Shown here: piece by piece, positions 27,505 to 37,228 of the stretch
Numbering within the stretch: position 1 is the first letter of the stretch
How the letters are laid out: each line of letters opens with the position of its first letter
Assembly: GCA_943789455.1 (NCBI GenBank)
Contig: CALSUE010000007.1
Span: 186,001-250,000 of the forward strand
DNA: 64,000 bases
Source: an uncultured Flavobacteriaceae bacterium
GTDB taxonomy: Bacteria; Bacteroidota; Bacteroidia; Flavobacteriales; Flavobacteriaceae
Reading direction: 5' to 3'
Made by a program: the position numbers and the translations under genes
Notes under the pieces: generated by a model
Told to the model about the DNA's origin: nothing
What the model saw: the letters and a program-made list of their open reading frames with translations, nothing else
The model's database searches: none

Positions 27505-28416
27505 TTATCTCCTTAGTAACGAGAAATTCCCTTTTCTTTCTCTGAGCGCTCCATTTCTATCGACAAGTATAATAGAGAACCAGTAATCATCAGAGGCCAA
27601 TATTTTACCACCATAAGTACCATCCCATCCTTGAGTATCAATATCAATCTGCGCTACTATTTTACCAAACCTGTTAAAGATATTTATCTGTGCACTTGGG
27701 AAAAAGGTTGAATTCGCGCCTTTAATGGCCCATGTATCATTAATACCATCGTTGTTGGGGGTGAAGAACTTTGGAAATTCAATCACCGACACAAGTAATT
27801 TAGCATCAGGTCTACATCCATTTTTATCTTGTACCACAATGGTATAGAATCCCCCTTGTAAATTTTCAAAGAAAGGGAGATCTTGAAAAGAAGTGTGTAC
27901 CCCATCCTCATCAATTAGAGCATATTGATAATCTCCAATCCCTAGATTTGTAGGATCTATAGTTATCGAGTTATTATCAGAATCATCCACTATGGTTACA
28001 TCCGCATCAGTAATGGTTGCTACACTCGACTCATTGACCAGTATTTCTCTAGTTCTAGTACACCCAGTACCATTGGTTGTTGTTGCAGTAACCGTATAAA
28101 GTCCTCCAGAGCTAATTGTTATTTGAGATCCTATAATTTCATTTCCAGAAGGATCGGTCCATACATAATCATATACAGCAGCAGGGTTTTCTACAAATAT
28201 GGTAAGATCTGGCCCACTCAAACAAACAATTTGAGGTGATGTTACGGTAAATTCAGGTAGCGGATTTACAATGACATCAAAAGTAAAGTCATCATTGACA
28301 CACTGAGTATCTTTATTCTCTACACGAACATAATATAGTTTGCTGATTTGCTGTAGTATTGGTGTACGGACTAGATAAAGCATCCGTACCATCGGTAGCA
28401 TCTGTTTGCGTTTCAT
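27505..28416 (-). CDS. C-terminal fragment of the giant surface protein (T9SS type B signal)
   Basis: Third frame of the split gene. Meaningful sequence begins near 28336 (YVRVENKDTQ); the first 29 or so codons of the open frame are out-of-frame noise. It carries the end of the last adhesin repeat, an Ig/PKD-like domain (YDYVWTDPSGNEI, GGLYTVTATT), a second beta-rich stretch, and the gliding motility-associated C-terminal domain beginning at FPKFFTPNNDGINDTW and ending GNFSLLRR. Read alone it has no signal peptide and would not be exported. Confidence 0.8.
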   Translation of the reverse strand: MKRKQMLPMVRMLYLVRTPILQQISKLYYVRVENKDTQCVNDDFTFDVIVNPLPEFTVTSPQIVCLSGPDLTIFVENPAAVYDYVWTDPSGNEIIGSQITISSGGLYTVTATTTNGTGCTRTREILVNESSVATITDADVTIVDDSDNNSITIDPTNLGIGDYQYALIDEDGVHTSFQDLPFFENLQGGFYTIVVQDKNGCRPDAKLLVSVIEFPKFFTPNNDGINDTWAIKGANSTFFPSAQINIFNRFGKIVAQIDIDTQGWDGTYGGKILASDDYWFSIILVDRNGALRERKGNFSLLRR

Positions 28417-29689
28417 GGAAAGTCACATTAAAATCATCAGGATCTTGCAGCGGCCCTAAGATGTCAGTAATCTGACTGTCAAGATCTATATTTTGCACAA
28501 AACCATTGGTATCATCCCCATCTAAATCATCATCACAATAGGATAAGTTAGACGCATTTTCAGTAGTAGGTTCAGGATTTACAATGGCATTAAAATTAGA
28601 GATGCCATTAGCACACCCAGTAAGTGAATTGTATACCCTTGCATAGATAATCTGAGAGAAAGGCACAGAATTCGAAAACGGACTTCCAAGCGGTAAGACT
28701 CCAGCTTGTGCATCTGCTAAACTCGCATGATAGGTTACGGTAAATTGAGCAGGATCTTGCGTACCAAGAATACCCGCAGTTTGCAGTTCAAGATCAAAAC
28801 TTTGGGAGAACCCATTTTGAGCCGACCCATCCGTATTGTCATCACAAATCTCTAGATCTTCCACAAAGTTAGCTACCGGTAAAGGATTTACAATGATATC
28901 AAAAGAAGTCTGAGCCGTAAAACACCCAGAAAGGTTATTTTCTACACGAACAAATATGGTTTCTAGGTTAGGTACACTATTCTGATACATCGCTGGGGTA
29001 GCAATAGGAGCATTCCCAGAGAGTGCATCAGCAGCACTGTTATGATAGGTTACTGTAAAATCTACAGGGTCTTGAGTTCCAAGAATAATAGGAGTTTGAG
29101 ACTCTAAATTAAAGGTTTGCACAATCCCATTAAACCCATCACCATCATCTAGATCATCACAAAGTTCAAGAGCTCCAACTTCTTGTGCCGTTACAGGTTC
29201 TACTGTTAAGGTAATATAAGGTCCAAAACCAAGACAGTCATTATCAAGATCACTATCTACTCTGATATAAATTTGTTGGGTAATAGGATATCCGATATTA
29301 CGATAGTTCGAAGGATCTGCAATGGCATTAAGCTCAGCCAAGGCATCAGCCAGATTTCTGTAATAGGTCACTGTAAGTTGCTGAGTGGTGGGAAATAGAT
29401 CTAATACTTCTTGTGTTACCGAGCTAAAGTCAAAGGTGCTAATTCCATCATTATCATCATTATTGGCCGTATCATTTCCATCGATATCTAAAAAGTCATC
29501 ACACACAGAAAAGTTACGCTGAAAAGCAGCGGGAAGTCCGGTGGTAGACACAATAATATCTACTTGAGCAATTCTGTAACAGTTCTCTGAAGAAATGGCT
29601 CTGGCCCAAACAGTATCGATGGTTTCTGTTCTGTTTTCAAAGACTAGTACTCTCTGCAGCAGTAAAGGCATTGGTGTCATTCTCAGCAT
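28313..29689 (-). CDS. Middle fragment of the giant surface protein (adhesin repeats)
   Basis: Second frame of the split gene, meaningful from about 29640 to 28336. It holds the end of one and then four repeats of roughly 95-110 residues, each starting CDD-x-DG and containing FTVTYH-like and QTIYVRVEN-like strands and ending NPLP. Its first three units match the preceding three-repeat block of the upstream fragment. It ends with the out-of-frame tail ILCSCRE where YVRVEN is expected. Confidence 0.8.
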   Translation of the reverse strand: MLRMTPMPLLLQRVLVFENRTETIDTVWARAISSENCYRIAQVDIIVSTTGLPAAFQRNFSVCDDFLDIDGNDTANNDDNDGISTFDFSSVTQEVLDLFPTTQQLTVTYYRNLADALAELNAIADPSNYRNIGYPITQQIYIRVDSDLDNDCLGFGPYITLTVEPVTAQEVGALELCDDLDDGDGFNGIVQTFNLESQTPIILGTQDPVDFTVTYHNSAADALSGNAPIATPAMYQNSVPNLETIFVRVENNLSGCFTAQTSFDIIVNPLPVANFVEDLEICDDNTDGSAQNGFSQSFDLELQTAGILGTQDPAQFTVTYHASLADAQAGVLPLGSPFSNSVPFSQIIYARVYNSLTGCANGISNFNAIVNPEPTTENASNLSYCDDDLDGDDTNGFVQNIDLDSQITDILGPLQDPDDFNVTFHETQTDATDGTDALSSPYTNTTANQQTILCSCRE

Positions 29690-32600
29690 CTACAAGGCTT
29701 GGATAGAACACAAAGGTTTCATTAAGATAATTCGTAGAGATATCAGTAGCGGCTTCATTTAAATTAAACAATGAAAACCCATCCGTATCATCATCACATT
29801 GTTTGAGCTCTACTACATCCGTGATGCTAGGAAGCGGATTAACAACAACATCAAAACTAAGTCGATCTACCAAACATCCAGTTGAGTTGTTAATTACCCG
29901 AACATAAATTGTTTGTTGATCTACAGTTGTATTGGTAAAAGGTGAGCTTAATGAACTGGAACCTGATATAGCGTCAGATTGGTTTACATGGTAGGTCACT
30001 GTAAAATTAGTTGGATCTTGTGTTCCAAGAATTATTGGAGTATGACTTTCTAAGTCTATAGACTGAACAAAACCATTGGTATCATCTGTATCATTAGCAT
30101 CATCACAGATATCAAGATTAGGAATAACATCTATCTCTGGAACAGGATTCACCGACAATGTAATATGAGTTCCAACATAAGCACAATTGACATTGGCAGG
30201 ATTGTCTACTCGAATAAAAATTTGTTGTGTAAAGGGTGAGGCAATATTTCTATAGTTGCTTGTATTAAAGATTGGATTTACAGGAATATTCGCATCAGCT
30301 AAGGATTCATAATAAGAAACGTTAATAGTTTGGGATGTAGGAAATAAAGCCACAATCTCATCAGATACAGAACTAAAATCAAAACTTGAAACTCCATCCG
30401 TATCATCATTATTGGAAGTATCATTTCCATTGATGTCTAAAAAGTCGTCACACTCGGAAAAGGTACGTTGAAAAGCAACAGGAATTTCTGTATTTGTAAC
30501 CTCTAGATTCACTTGCGAAATCCTAAAACAAGCATCTATACTGGTTGTTCTTACCCAAATAATGTCATTGGTGTTTACTACATTCGTGTAATCAGTAAAA
30601 TTTGTAATTTCACTAGTATCGTTTGCTGCGTCCAACTCAGAGGGGTAATATTGAAAAGTTTCATTGGCAGAATTTAAAGAGATTAAAGCATTTGCCAAGG
30701 TAAGATCAAAACTTGTAAAACCATCTTGATCTTCGTCACAGAGCTTAAGGGCTACAACATCCGTGATAATAGGTAAAGGGTCTACAATAAGTTCAAAAGA
30801 AGTAAAAGTACTCCCAGGACTGTCATCTGAAATCGTATTACAAGCTACATTATCTATATTTTCAATTCTAACATATATCCTTTGTGAATTGGTAACTTCG
30901 AAGTCAGTATTTTTATCAATAGCATTAGAGGTACTACTTGTTTGTGCGTCTAGTAAATTAGTATGATAAGATAGGGTATACTCTGCTGGATTGGTCACAC
31001 TTGCTAAAATCTCTGCATCTTTTGTGTTTAAAAGAAAACTTGAAACTCCATCAGTATCTCCTCCGGCAGAAGTTGTATCGTCACAAAGTCTGTATTCTGT
31101 GGGTTGAGATGGCGTAGGCGTATCGGTTACTTTTAGTTTAAATTCAACAATAGTGTAACATGTGTTAGAATTTATATTATGAACTCTTGCATAAATAGTA
31201 GGATTGTCAGAGGTATTTACTGGATAAGGATTCGCAATTATTGCAGCAGTAGTATTTGCGTCTGCATCAAGAAGATTGTCAAAATACAATACTTCAAAAT
31301 CTGTAAGGTCTGGATTTAAAATTGGATCTAAACTGTTAAGTATTTCAGGGGTTTGATCTGCAATTAAATCAAAATCAACAAAACCAACTCTATCTTCATC
31401 ACAACGATTAATATCTAACGGTGAGGGAATTAAAACGGGTGTGGTATCTACAATAGCTTCTACTGCAATTCTTTCTGTTGTAGCACATCCTTCTGGAGAT
31501 GCAGCTACATAATAAGTTGTAGAACTGTTAAGCAGTGGTATGCTAAATGTATCTCCAGTAAATAAAAGATTACCGCCTACAAGAGCATCATACCAATAAA
31601 TTTCTCCTTCAGTTACTGTAGCTGATAAAGATACACTTCCACCGGTACAAGTGTTGTCATTGGTGGTTCCTGTAATTTCAGGGATGTAGATACTCGTGCT
31701 CGCTGAAATATTTAGCAGCGGATCTCCAGGCATTCCTCCATATTCTACGATGTAGCCTTTCGGTTCATAGGGGCCACCTCCACCTGCATTTGGTAAATCA
31801 TTCCAAGAACCAGGAATTCCAACAGAGTTATCAGTAATATGAGCATAATCTTCATTTCCTGATTGATTGGGCTCATTGGTATTCCAATTGCTATATAAAC
31901 CACCTGCGGGTCCACCAGTAAAAGTCCCATTCCAAAAATTAGTTCCTGCTTCCGGACCAGTAACCCAATTCCAAACCCCTTCAGTTCCTTCATCGCTTGC
32001 ACCAATCCAACCAGTACCTGATATTTGTTCTGCTGATATTTGATTTTCTTCTACTGATAGAATGGTTGCAAGGTAGCCTTGCAAACCAAAATAAGAGGAT
32101 AATTCAGCTAAATTTTTAGCCTCTGACCATGTAATACCAATATTTTCCTCATACACATAAAAATGTTCAGTAGAGGGTAAATAATTTCCATCTCCAATAG
32201 TTAAAGAAAAAAACTTTTCACCAGTAATATTGGGATCTGTACTGCTAAAAACAATCTCTCTTACTGCTGTTTGAAGGTCCACGTACAGTATTTGAGTAGC
32301 AGGAGCATTTGGCTCTAAAATAAGCTTCCCTTCAATAGCATTCCATGTGGTTGAAATCGTGGGATGAGTTCCTGTTAATGTCAAAATATCTTCAGGATTT
32401 GAATATCCTGTAGATATTTGAACCGTGAAAAAGTCTAATCCAGTATCATCAGGATCAGTAATTGTGAAATTTTCTGCAATTTTAATTTCACTCAATGGAC
32501 AATAGGCTTCCCTTGAATCTGCAGAAAGAACAGGAGGTTCATTTTGAGCACAATTCACTTCATCTATAAATGTTAGATTGAATTCTCCTTCAGAAAAACA

Positions 32601-34430
32601 TGTGGATTCACTACTATTTATTATCTTAAAAAAAATGGTTTCTAGGGGTGAAGTGCATAAATAGCTTTGAGGAGTCGTAATGAGATTAGTAAACGTATTT
32701 TCAGTAGAATAAATAACTTCAAATAGGGTCGAATCTTGAGTGCCTAAAATTAGATTAGTTTGGGGAGTTAAATCAAATAATTCTGTGCCATTACCATCAA
32801 AATCACAAGTTTCCATATTAGGAGGAGTGGTTGCAACTGAGGGAGTTGGCGAGATGGTTATGGTGACAGGGGTAACTGTATAGTTACTATCTTCTGAAAC
32901 CTCCTCTGTTCTAATATAAATAGTTTGTTCTCCAGGGACCGTATTTACCCAAGGATTTGGCAATGTATTGTCATTATTATCTGCATCTAATTGGCTAATA
33001 TGAGCTGAAGATGAAAAGGCAATGGCTTCACTAAAACCAGCAGAACCATACCAAGCACCATGTGTATAATCATTTTGAAGAATGGTCTCAAAAGAGGGTG
33101 GTGAAGTTGCTAAATTTATTTTATAAATCTCGCCTTCTGTTATGCCATATAAAACTCCTTGTTCACTAGCTAAACCAAAAGTGTTAAATTTCAAAGGCCC
33201 TAATACTTCATGTGAAACATAATTTATATCATCGTCTATGGTTACTTTCAATAAAACATCTTCATTAAATTTCCAAGCGATGTACATGAAATTCCCAAAA
33301 ATAACAAAATCACCACCTGCAGTACCTGAATTAAAATCATGCCATATGTATGGAGTAGCACCGGGTTCTGGATTTAACCTATAAACAGCAGATGTAGATG
33401 CTGTACCAGCGCCAAGGACATTAAAATAAAGATTATCTTGGGTATCAAAAGATAAAGAGTTCCCTCCTATATTCAATTGAGAAGATAACTGACAAGTAAG
33501 ATCATCTACAAAATCAATAGAATTAAAATTTGTTGAATAATAGTGTAAACTTGAGTTCATCGCAACATCATAGGTGTTGTCGGGTAATTCACATAACACT
33601 GTAGTAATTGGGTTTAGGAGAATATTATCTATTTGTAATAATTTATCTTCTGAGGTTCCGATAAGAAGTTTAGGGTCAGCTACCTGTAAATCTCCAGATA
33701 CAGCTACTTGAACTTCATCTAATATGGTGGTTAGATCTATTGTCATAATGCCATCACCATCGTCATCACAGAAATTGTAATCAGAAGAAGAATTTGCACA
33801 AGTACCCCAAACAGGTTTATTACTTTCTATCAATGGTGAGCCAGTACTAAAATCAGAGGGTTCTGAAACAATATTTGAAACGCACCAACCTGATATATCT
33901 TGATTAAATGATGAATATGAAAACAAGTCCCTCATTTCAGTCACATTACTTACATCCCAATCTTCAAGAGGTTGATTAAACGATGTTGCATCGGAAAACA
34001 TATATTGCATGATAGTCACATTACTTACATCCCAAGCACTGATATTTCCATTAAAATTATTTGCAAGCCCAAACATTTGAAACATAGTAGTAACATTACT
34101 TACATCCCAAGCACTTAGATCTCCGTTAAAATTAGTTTTAAGACGAAATGCATAACTCATGTCATTTACTTGACTTACATCCCAATCTGGCATTGCACCA
34201 TATTCACTATCACTACACATTCCATCTACTGGATTAGTAGCTAAACAAGTATTTATTGCATCTTGAAAATTAGCATTGGTGATTGGGGTAGCACTAGTTG
34301 ATACTACTATATTATTATTTGTATTGATATTTCTTATGGGATATTTTTTCTTCGAATCTTCAAGGGTTTGAGAAAAAGACGATAACGATAAGAAAAAAAG
34401 AATAATGTGAAAAATTTTATTATTCATCAA
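29637..34430 (-). CDS. N-terminal fragment of the giant surface protein (DUF285, propeller, lectin, repeats)
   Basis: 1597 residues. Signal peptide about 1-21 (cut after SFSQ). DUF285/26-residue surface repeats about 80-185 (WDVSNVT, MFQMF, FNGNISAWDVSN). A partial adhesin repeat opens at FCDDDGDGIMT (220), is interrupted by a propeller-like stretch (about 255-475), and closes at HISQLDADNN. A cadherin-like domain spans about 630-755, a C-type lectin domain about 757-897 (GTGWIGASDEG, WNWVTG, NEPN, WND), and an Ig-like domain about 925-990 (IYWYDA, TTYYVAA). Adhesin repeats run from 1009 to the premature TGA. Without the downstream frames it lacks the T9SS signal and would stay in the periplasm. 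Confidence 0.85.
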   Translation of the reverse strand: MMNNKIFHIILFFLSLSSFSQTLEDSKKKYPIRNINTNNNIVVSTSATPITNANFQDAINTCLATNPVDGMCSDSEYGAMPDWDVSQVNDMSYAFRLKTNFNGDLSAWDVSNVTTMFQMFGLANNFNGNISAWDVSNVTIMQYMFSDATSFNQPLEDWDVSNVTEMRDLFSYSSFNQDISGWCVSNIVSEPSDFSTGSPLIESNKPVWGTCANSSSDYNFCDDDGDGIMTIDLTTILDEVQVAVSGDLQVADPKLLIGTSEDKLLQIDNILLNPITTVLCELPDNTYDVAMNSSLHYYSTNFNSIDFVDDLTCQLSSQLNIGGNSLSFDTQDNLYFNVLGAGTASTSAVYRLNPEPGATPYIWHDFNSGTAGGDFVIFGNFMYIAWKFNEDVLLKVTIDDDINYVSHEVLGPLKFNTFGLASEQGVLYGITEGEIYKINLATSPPSFETILQNDYTHGAWYGSAGFSEAIAFSSSAHISQLDADNNDNTLPNPWVNTVPGEQTIYIRTEEVSEDSNYTVTPVTITISPTPSVATTPPNMETCDFDGNGTELFDLTPQTNLILGTQDSTLFEVIYSTENTFTNLITTPQSYLCTSPLETIFFKIINSSESTCFSEGEFNLTFIDEVNCAQNEPPVLSADSREAYCPLSEIKIAENFTITDPDDTGLDFFTVQISTGYSNPEDILTLTGTHPTISTTWNAIEGKLILEPNAPATQILYVDLQTAVREIVFSSTDPNITGEKFFSLTIGDGNYLPSTEHFYVYEENIGITWSEAKNLAELSSYFGLQGYLATILSVEENQISAEQISGTGWIGASDEGTEGVWNWVTGPEAGTNFWNGTFTGGPAGGLYSNWNTNEPNQSGNEDYAHITDNSVGIPGSWNDLPNAGGGGPYEPKGYIVEYGGMPGDPLLNISASTSIYIPEITGTTNDNTCTGGSVSLSATVTEGEIYWYDALVGGNLLFTGDTFSIPLLNSSTTYYVAASPEGCATTERIAVEAIVDTTPVLIPSPLDINRCDEDRVGFVDFDLIADQTPEILNSLDPILNPDLTDFEVLYFDNLLDADANTTAAIIANPYPVNTSDNPTIYARVHNINSNTCYTIVEFKLKVTDTPTPSQPTEYRLCDDTTSAGGDTDGVSSFLLNTKDAEILASVTNPAEYTLSYHTNLLDAQTSSTSNAIDKNTDFEVTNSQRIYVRIENIDNVACNTISDDSPGSTFTSFELIVDPLPIITDVVALKLCDEDQDGFTSFDLTLANALISLNSANETFQYYPSELDAANDTSEITNFTDYTNVVNTNDIIWVRTTSIDACFRISQVNLEVTNTEIPVAFQRTFSECDDFLDINGNDTSNNDDTDGVSSFDFSSVSDEIVALFPTSQTINVSYYESLADANIPVNPIFNTSNYRNIASPFTQQIFIRVDNPANVNCAYVGTHITLSVNPVPEIDVIPNLDICDDANDTDDTNGFVQSIDLESHTPIILGTQDPTNFTVTYHVNQSDAISGSSSLSSPFTNTTVDQQTIYVRVINNSTGCLVDRLSFDVVVNPLPSITDVVELKQCDDDTDGFSLFNLNEAATDISTNYLNETFVFYPSLVDAENDTNAFTAAESTSL

Positions 34431-34526
34431 ATGAAAATTTTTTTTAGCTTTTTTTTTTAAATAAGATGTAAATATAACGTAAGATTTATTGAATCATTGT
34501 TATTACTTTTGTAAAAATAAAAATTT

Positions 34527-34949
34527 ATGGCAAGCAATACAATAACAACCGTTTGGAAAGAAAATATGGTTTTTGAATCGGACAATCCTAGTGGTGAAAC
34601 CCTTTTTATGGATGCTCCTGACGAAGGAATAGAAAATAAAGGATTACGCCCAAAAGCATTAATGCTATCCTCTTTAGCAGGATGCTCAGGTTTGGATGTG
34701 GTGTCATTATTGAAAAAAATGAGAGCTGAGGTTAATGATTTTAAAATGGTTGTTCATGGAGAACTTACAGAAGAGCACCCAAGATATTACCACAAAGTAG
34801 TTGTAGCATACCATTTTTATGGAAATGATTTACAAGAAGATAAAATTAATAAAGCTGTTAAATTATCTGTGGATCAATATTGTGGTGTGATGGAAATGTT
34901 TCGTCAATTTGCAAAAGTAACCACAGAAGTGTATCTTCATAAGCAATAA
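34527..34949 (+). CDS. OsmC family peroxiredoxin-like protein
   Basis: 140 residues. The two redox cysteines of OsmC/Ohr proteins are present: Cys53 in LAGCSGLDVV and Cys119 in DQYCGVMEM. Family members reduce organic hydroperoxides or bind thiols in the cytoplasm. Eight bases separate it from recJ, so the two are probably cotranscribed. TACTTTTG at 34504-34511 is a candidate -7 element 16 bases before the ATG. Confidence 0.9.
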   Translation: MASNTITTVWKENMVFESDNPSGETLFMDAPDEGIENKGLRPKALMLSSLAGCSGLDVVSLLKKMRAEVNDFKMVVHGELTEEHPRYYHKVVVAYHFYGNDLQEDKINKAVKLSVDQYCGVMEMFRQFAKVTTEVYLHKQ

Positions 34950-34957
34950 AAATTGCT

Positions 34958-36643
34958 ATGCGTTGGACTTTAAAAACTGCACCTAATTTATCCCTAGTTG
35001 ATGAACTATCTGAGGTTCTTTCTATTGATAAAGTATTGTCTTCGCTTTTAATTCAAAGAGGGGTTCAGACTTTTGATCAAGCTAAAAAATTTTTTCGTCC
35101 ATCATTAGATGATCTTCATGATCCTTTCTTGTTAAAAGATATGGATATTGCTGTTTCTAGAATCGAAAAAGCAATTGCAAATAATGAAAATATTCTTATT
35201 TATGGAGATTATGATGTAGATGGAACAACAGCTGTTTCTTTAGTTTCCTCTTATTTAAAAACAATCACAAATCACATCGCTACTTACATACCTGATAGGT
35301 ATGGTGAAGGTTACGGAATTTCAACCCAAGGAATTGATTTTGCTGCAGACAATAATTTTTCACTTATTATTGCCTTAGATTGTGGAATTAAAGCCATTGA
35401 TAAAGTAGCCTATGCCACCAAAAAAAAGGTAGATTTTATTATTTGTGATCATCATAAACCGGGCGATAAAATACCAAAGGCGGTAGCAGTTTTAAACCCA
35501 AAAAGAAAGGATTGCTCCTATCCTTTCGATGAGTTATGTGGCTGTGGAGTAGGATTTAAATTAATTCAAGCCTTGGCCTCAAAAAGAGGAAAAACCTTAG
35601 AAGATTTAACTACCTACTTAGATTTAGTTGCCACAGCTATTGCAGCAGATATAGTACCTATAACCGGTGAAAATAGAATACTTACCTATTTTGGGCTACA
35701 GGTAATTAATTCGAATCCAAGAAATGGAATTAAAGCAATTATTCAAGGAGTAAAAAAAAATATACTAACCATTACTGATGTTGTTTTTATTATTGCTCCA
35801 AGAATTAATGCTGCTGGAAGAATGAAACACGGAAATTATGCCGTAGAACTATTAACTGAAATGGATTATGAGACAGCAATAAGTTTTGCTGCTTCAATTG
35901 AAAAATTCAATATAGAAAGAAAAGAAATCGATAAAAAAATTACCTATGAAGCTTTACAACAAATTGAGGCTGCTGATGAAAAAGAAAAATTTTCAACGGT
36001 TGTTTATTCTGAAGATTGGCATAAAGGTGTTATTGGCATTGTGGCTTCTAGACTCATAGAGTCTTATTACAGGCCTACATTAGTTTTTACAAAAAGTGGT
36101 GAAAAACTCGCAGCCTCAGCCAGATCTGTAAAAGGTTTTGATGTTTATGAAGCCCTTGAACAATGCTCAGAACATTTAGAACAATTTGGAGGTCATAAAT
36201 ATGCTGCCGGTTTAACATTAAGCCCTGATCAGTATATTCCTTTTAAAGAAAAATTTGAAGCAGTGGTTAAAAAAACTATAGATAAAGAATTATTAATCCC
36301 TGAGATTGCCATTGATTCCCCTTTAGAATTGTCAGATATTACCCCAAAATTTTTTAGAATACTCAAACAAATGGGGCCTTTTGGTCCAAAAAATATGAAA
36401 CCTGTATTTACTACAAATGCTGTTAGAGATAATGGTTATGGTAAAAGGGTGGGAGTCGATAAAAGTCACTTAAAATTGAATATCATAAACGGAGCTGATC
36501 AAAAAACATATAATGCAATAGGTTTTGGCCTTGGTGATAAAATAACATCTACTCAAAATGATTTTGATATTGCATATAATTTAGATGAGAATGAGTGGAA
36601 CGGAAATACTTCAATTCAACTTCTAATAAAAGACATCAAATAA
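34958..36643 (+). CDS. recJ: Single-stranded-DNA-specific exonuclease RecJ
   Basis: 5'-3' ssDNA exonuclease for recombination and mismatch repair. 561 residues. The DHH phosphoesterase motifs are intact: IYGDYDVDGTTA, IALDCGIKA, FIICDHHKPG (metal ligands) and, in the DHHA1 domain, GGHKYAAGLTL. The OB-fold C-terminal part follows. Start ATGCGTTGGACT gives the usual MRWTLK. Convergent with recX. Confidence 0.96.
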   Translation: MRWTLKTAPNLSLVDELSEVLSIDKVLSSLLIQRGVQTFDQAKKFFRPSLDDLHDPFLLKDMDIAVSRIEKAIANNENILIYGDYDVDGTTAVSLVSSYLKTITNHIATYIPDRYGEGYGISTQGIDFAADNNFSLIIALDCGIKAIDKVAYATKKKVDFIICDHHKPGDKIPKAVAVLNPKRKDCSYPFDELCGCGVGFKLIQALASKRGKTLEDLTTYLDLVATAIAADIVPITGENRILTYFGLQVINSNPRNGIKAIIQGVKKNILTITDVVFIIAPRINAAGRMKHGNYAVELLTEMDYETAISFAASIEKFNIERKEIDKKITYEALQQIEAADEKEKFSTVVYSEDWHKGVIGIVASRLIESYYRPTLVFTKSGEKLAASARSVKGFDVYEALEQCSEHLEQFGGHKYAAGLTLSPDQYIPFKEKFEAVVKKTIDKELLIPEIAIDSPLELSDITPKFFRILKQMGPFGPKNMKPVFTTNAVRDNGYGKRVGVDKSHLKLNIINGADQKTYNAIGFGLGDKITSTQNDFDIAYNLDENEWNGNTSIQLLIKDIK

Positions 36644-36669
36644 AATCACTTTAATTTTGTTTTAAACCC

Positions 36670-37146
36670 TTATCCTAAGACTTCATTTACCGTTTTAAAG
36701 ATTAAGTCATATTCATAGCCTTTCCGTATAAGAAAGTCTTGTAACTTTTTTTTTCGCTTATAAATATTCTTTTCTGTTATGCTATTATTTCTAGAATCAG
36801 TTATTCTATAAATAGTTTGTAAATACTCTTCCTCCTCAATTTCTTTTAAGGCAGTCTTTATGTTATAAGCAGAAATATTTTTACTTTTTAACGCTCTTGT
36901 TATTCGTTGTTTGCCCCAATTTTTAATTCTAAACTTTCCTCGAGCAAAACTTTTTGAAAAACGTTCTTCATTTAAAAAATTATGCTGCATCAAATAGAGT
37001 AAAATCTTTTCTTGGGCTTCAGGTATTAATTGATGCTCATTCATTTTTCGCTCTACTTCTTGATGACAACGATCTTGGTATACGCAGTAATACTCCATTT
37101 TTTTTTGAAGTTCATCAACTGTATACGATTTTTTTTTCTGCATCAT
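36670..37146 (-). CDS. recX: Regulatory protein RecX
   Basis: Small helical modulator of RecA filaments. I choose the start at ATG 37146 (MMQKKKSYTVDELQ), giving 158 residues, because the longer open frame begins inside the terminator hairpin of the upstream efflux operon. RecX three-helix repeats are seen as YLMQHNFLNEERFSKSFARGK and IKNWGKQRITRALKSKNIS. Convergent with recJ, another recombination gene. Confidence 0.88.
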   Translation of the reverse strand: MMQKKKSYTVDELQKKMEYYCVYQDRCHQEVERKMNEHQLIPEAQEKILLYLMQHNFLNEERFSKSFARGKFRIKNWGKQRITRALKSKNISAYNIKTALKEIEEEEYLQTIYRITDSRNNSITEKNIYKRKKKLQDFLIRKGYEYDLIFKTVNEVLG

Positions 37147-37161
37147 GATTTCCGAAAATAC

Positions 37162-37198
37162 AAAAAGAGGATGAAACCTACAGGGTTGCATCCTCTTT
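37162..37198 (-). terminator. Terminator after the RND efflux operon
   Basis: A 13-bp stem with one mismatch (AGAGGATGxAACC / GGTTxCATCCTCT) and a 5-base loop; on the minus strand it is followed by five T. It ends the transport operon just before recX. Confidence 0.85.
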
Positions 37199-37228
37199 AT
37201 GTGATGTTCTAAGAATTATTTAGTGTTC

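Larger units (their letters stand above)
27505..34430 (-). pseudogene. Giant T9SS type B lectin-containing surface protein, split by two frameshifts
   Basis: One ancestral gene of about 2307 residues now covers three minus-strand frames. Removing one base near 29636-29650 and one near 28330-28340 joins them, and the total length (6926 bases minus 2) then divides exactly by three. Repeat homology supports both joins: QQTI should run into YVRVEN at the second site. The first site reads CTTTGAAAAC where CTTGAAAAC would keep the frame. Order of parts: signal peptide, DUF285 (BspA-like) repeats, propeller-like region, cadherin-like part, C-type lectin, Ig-like domain, about twelve adhesin repeats and a gliding-motility-type C-terminal sorting domain. 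It would be exported by T9SS and attached at the surface. Real decay, sequencing error and programmed shifting all remain possible. Confidence 0.85.

Noticed and set aside
27505..34430. Repeats as a mobile element or recombination hot spot with transposase
   Set aside because: All repeats are coding domains of one surface protein; no transposase, integrase or terminal inverted repeats are present.
37144..37191. Upstream ATG for recX
   Set aside because: It lies in the terminator hairpin of the efflux operon; the ATG at 37146 starts the family-like sequence.
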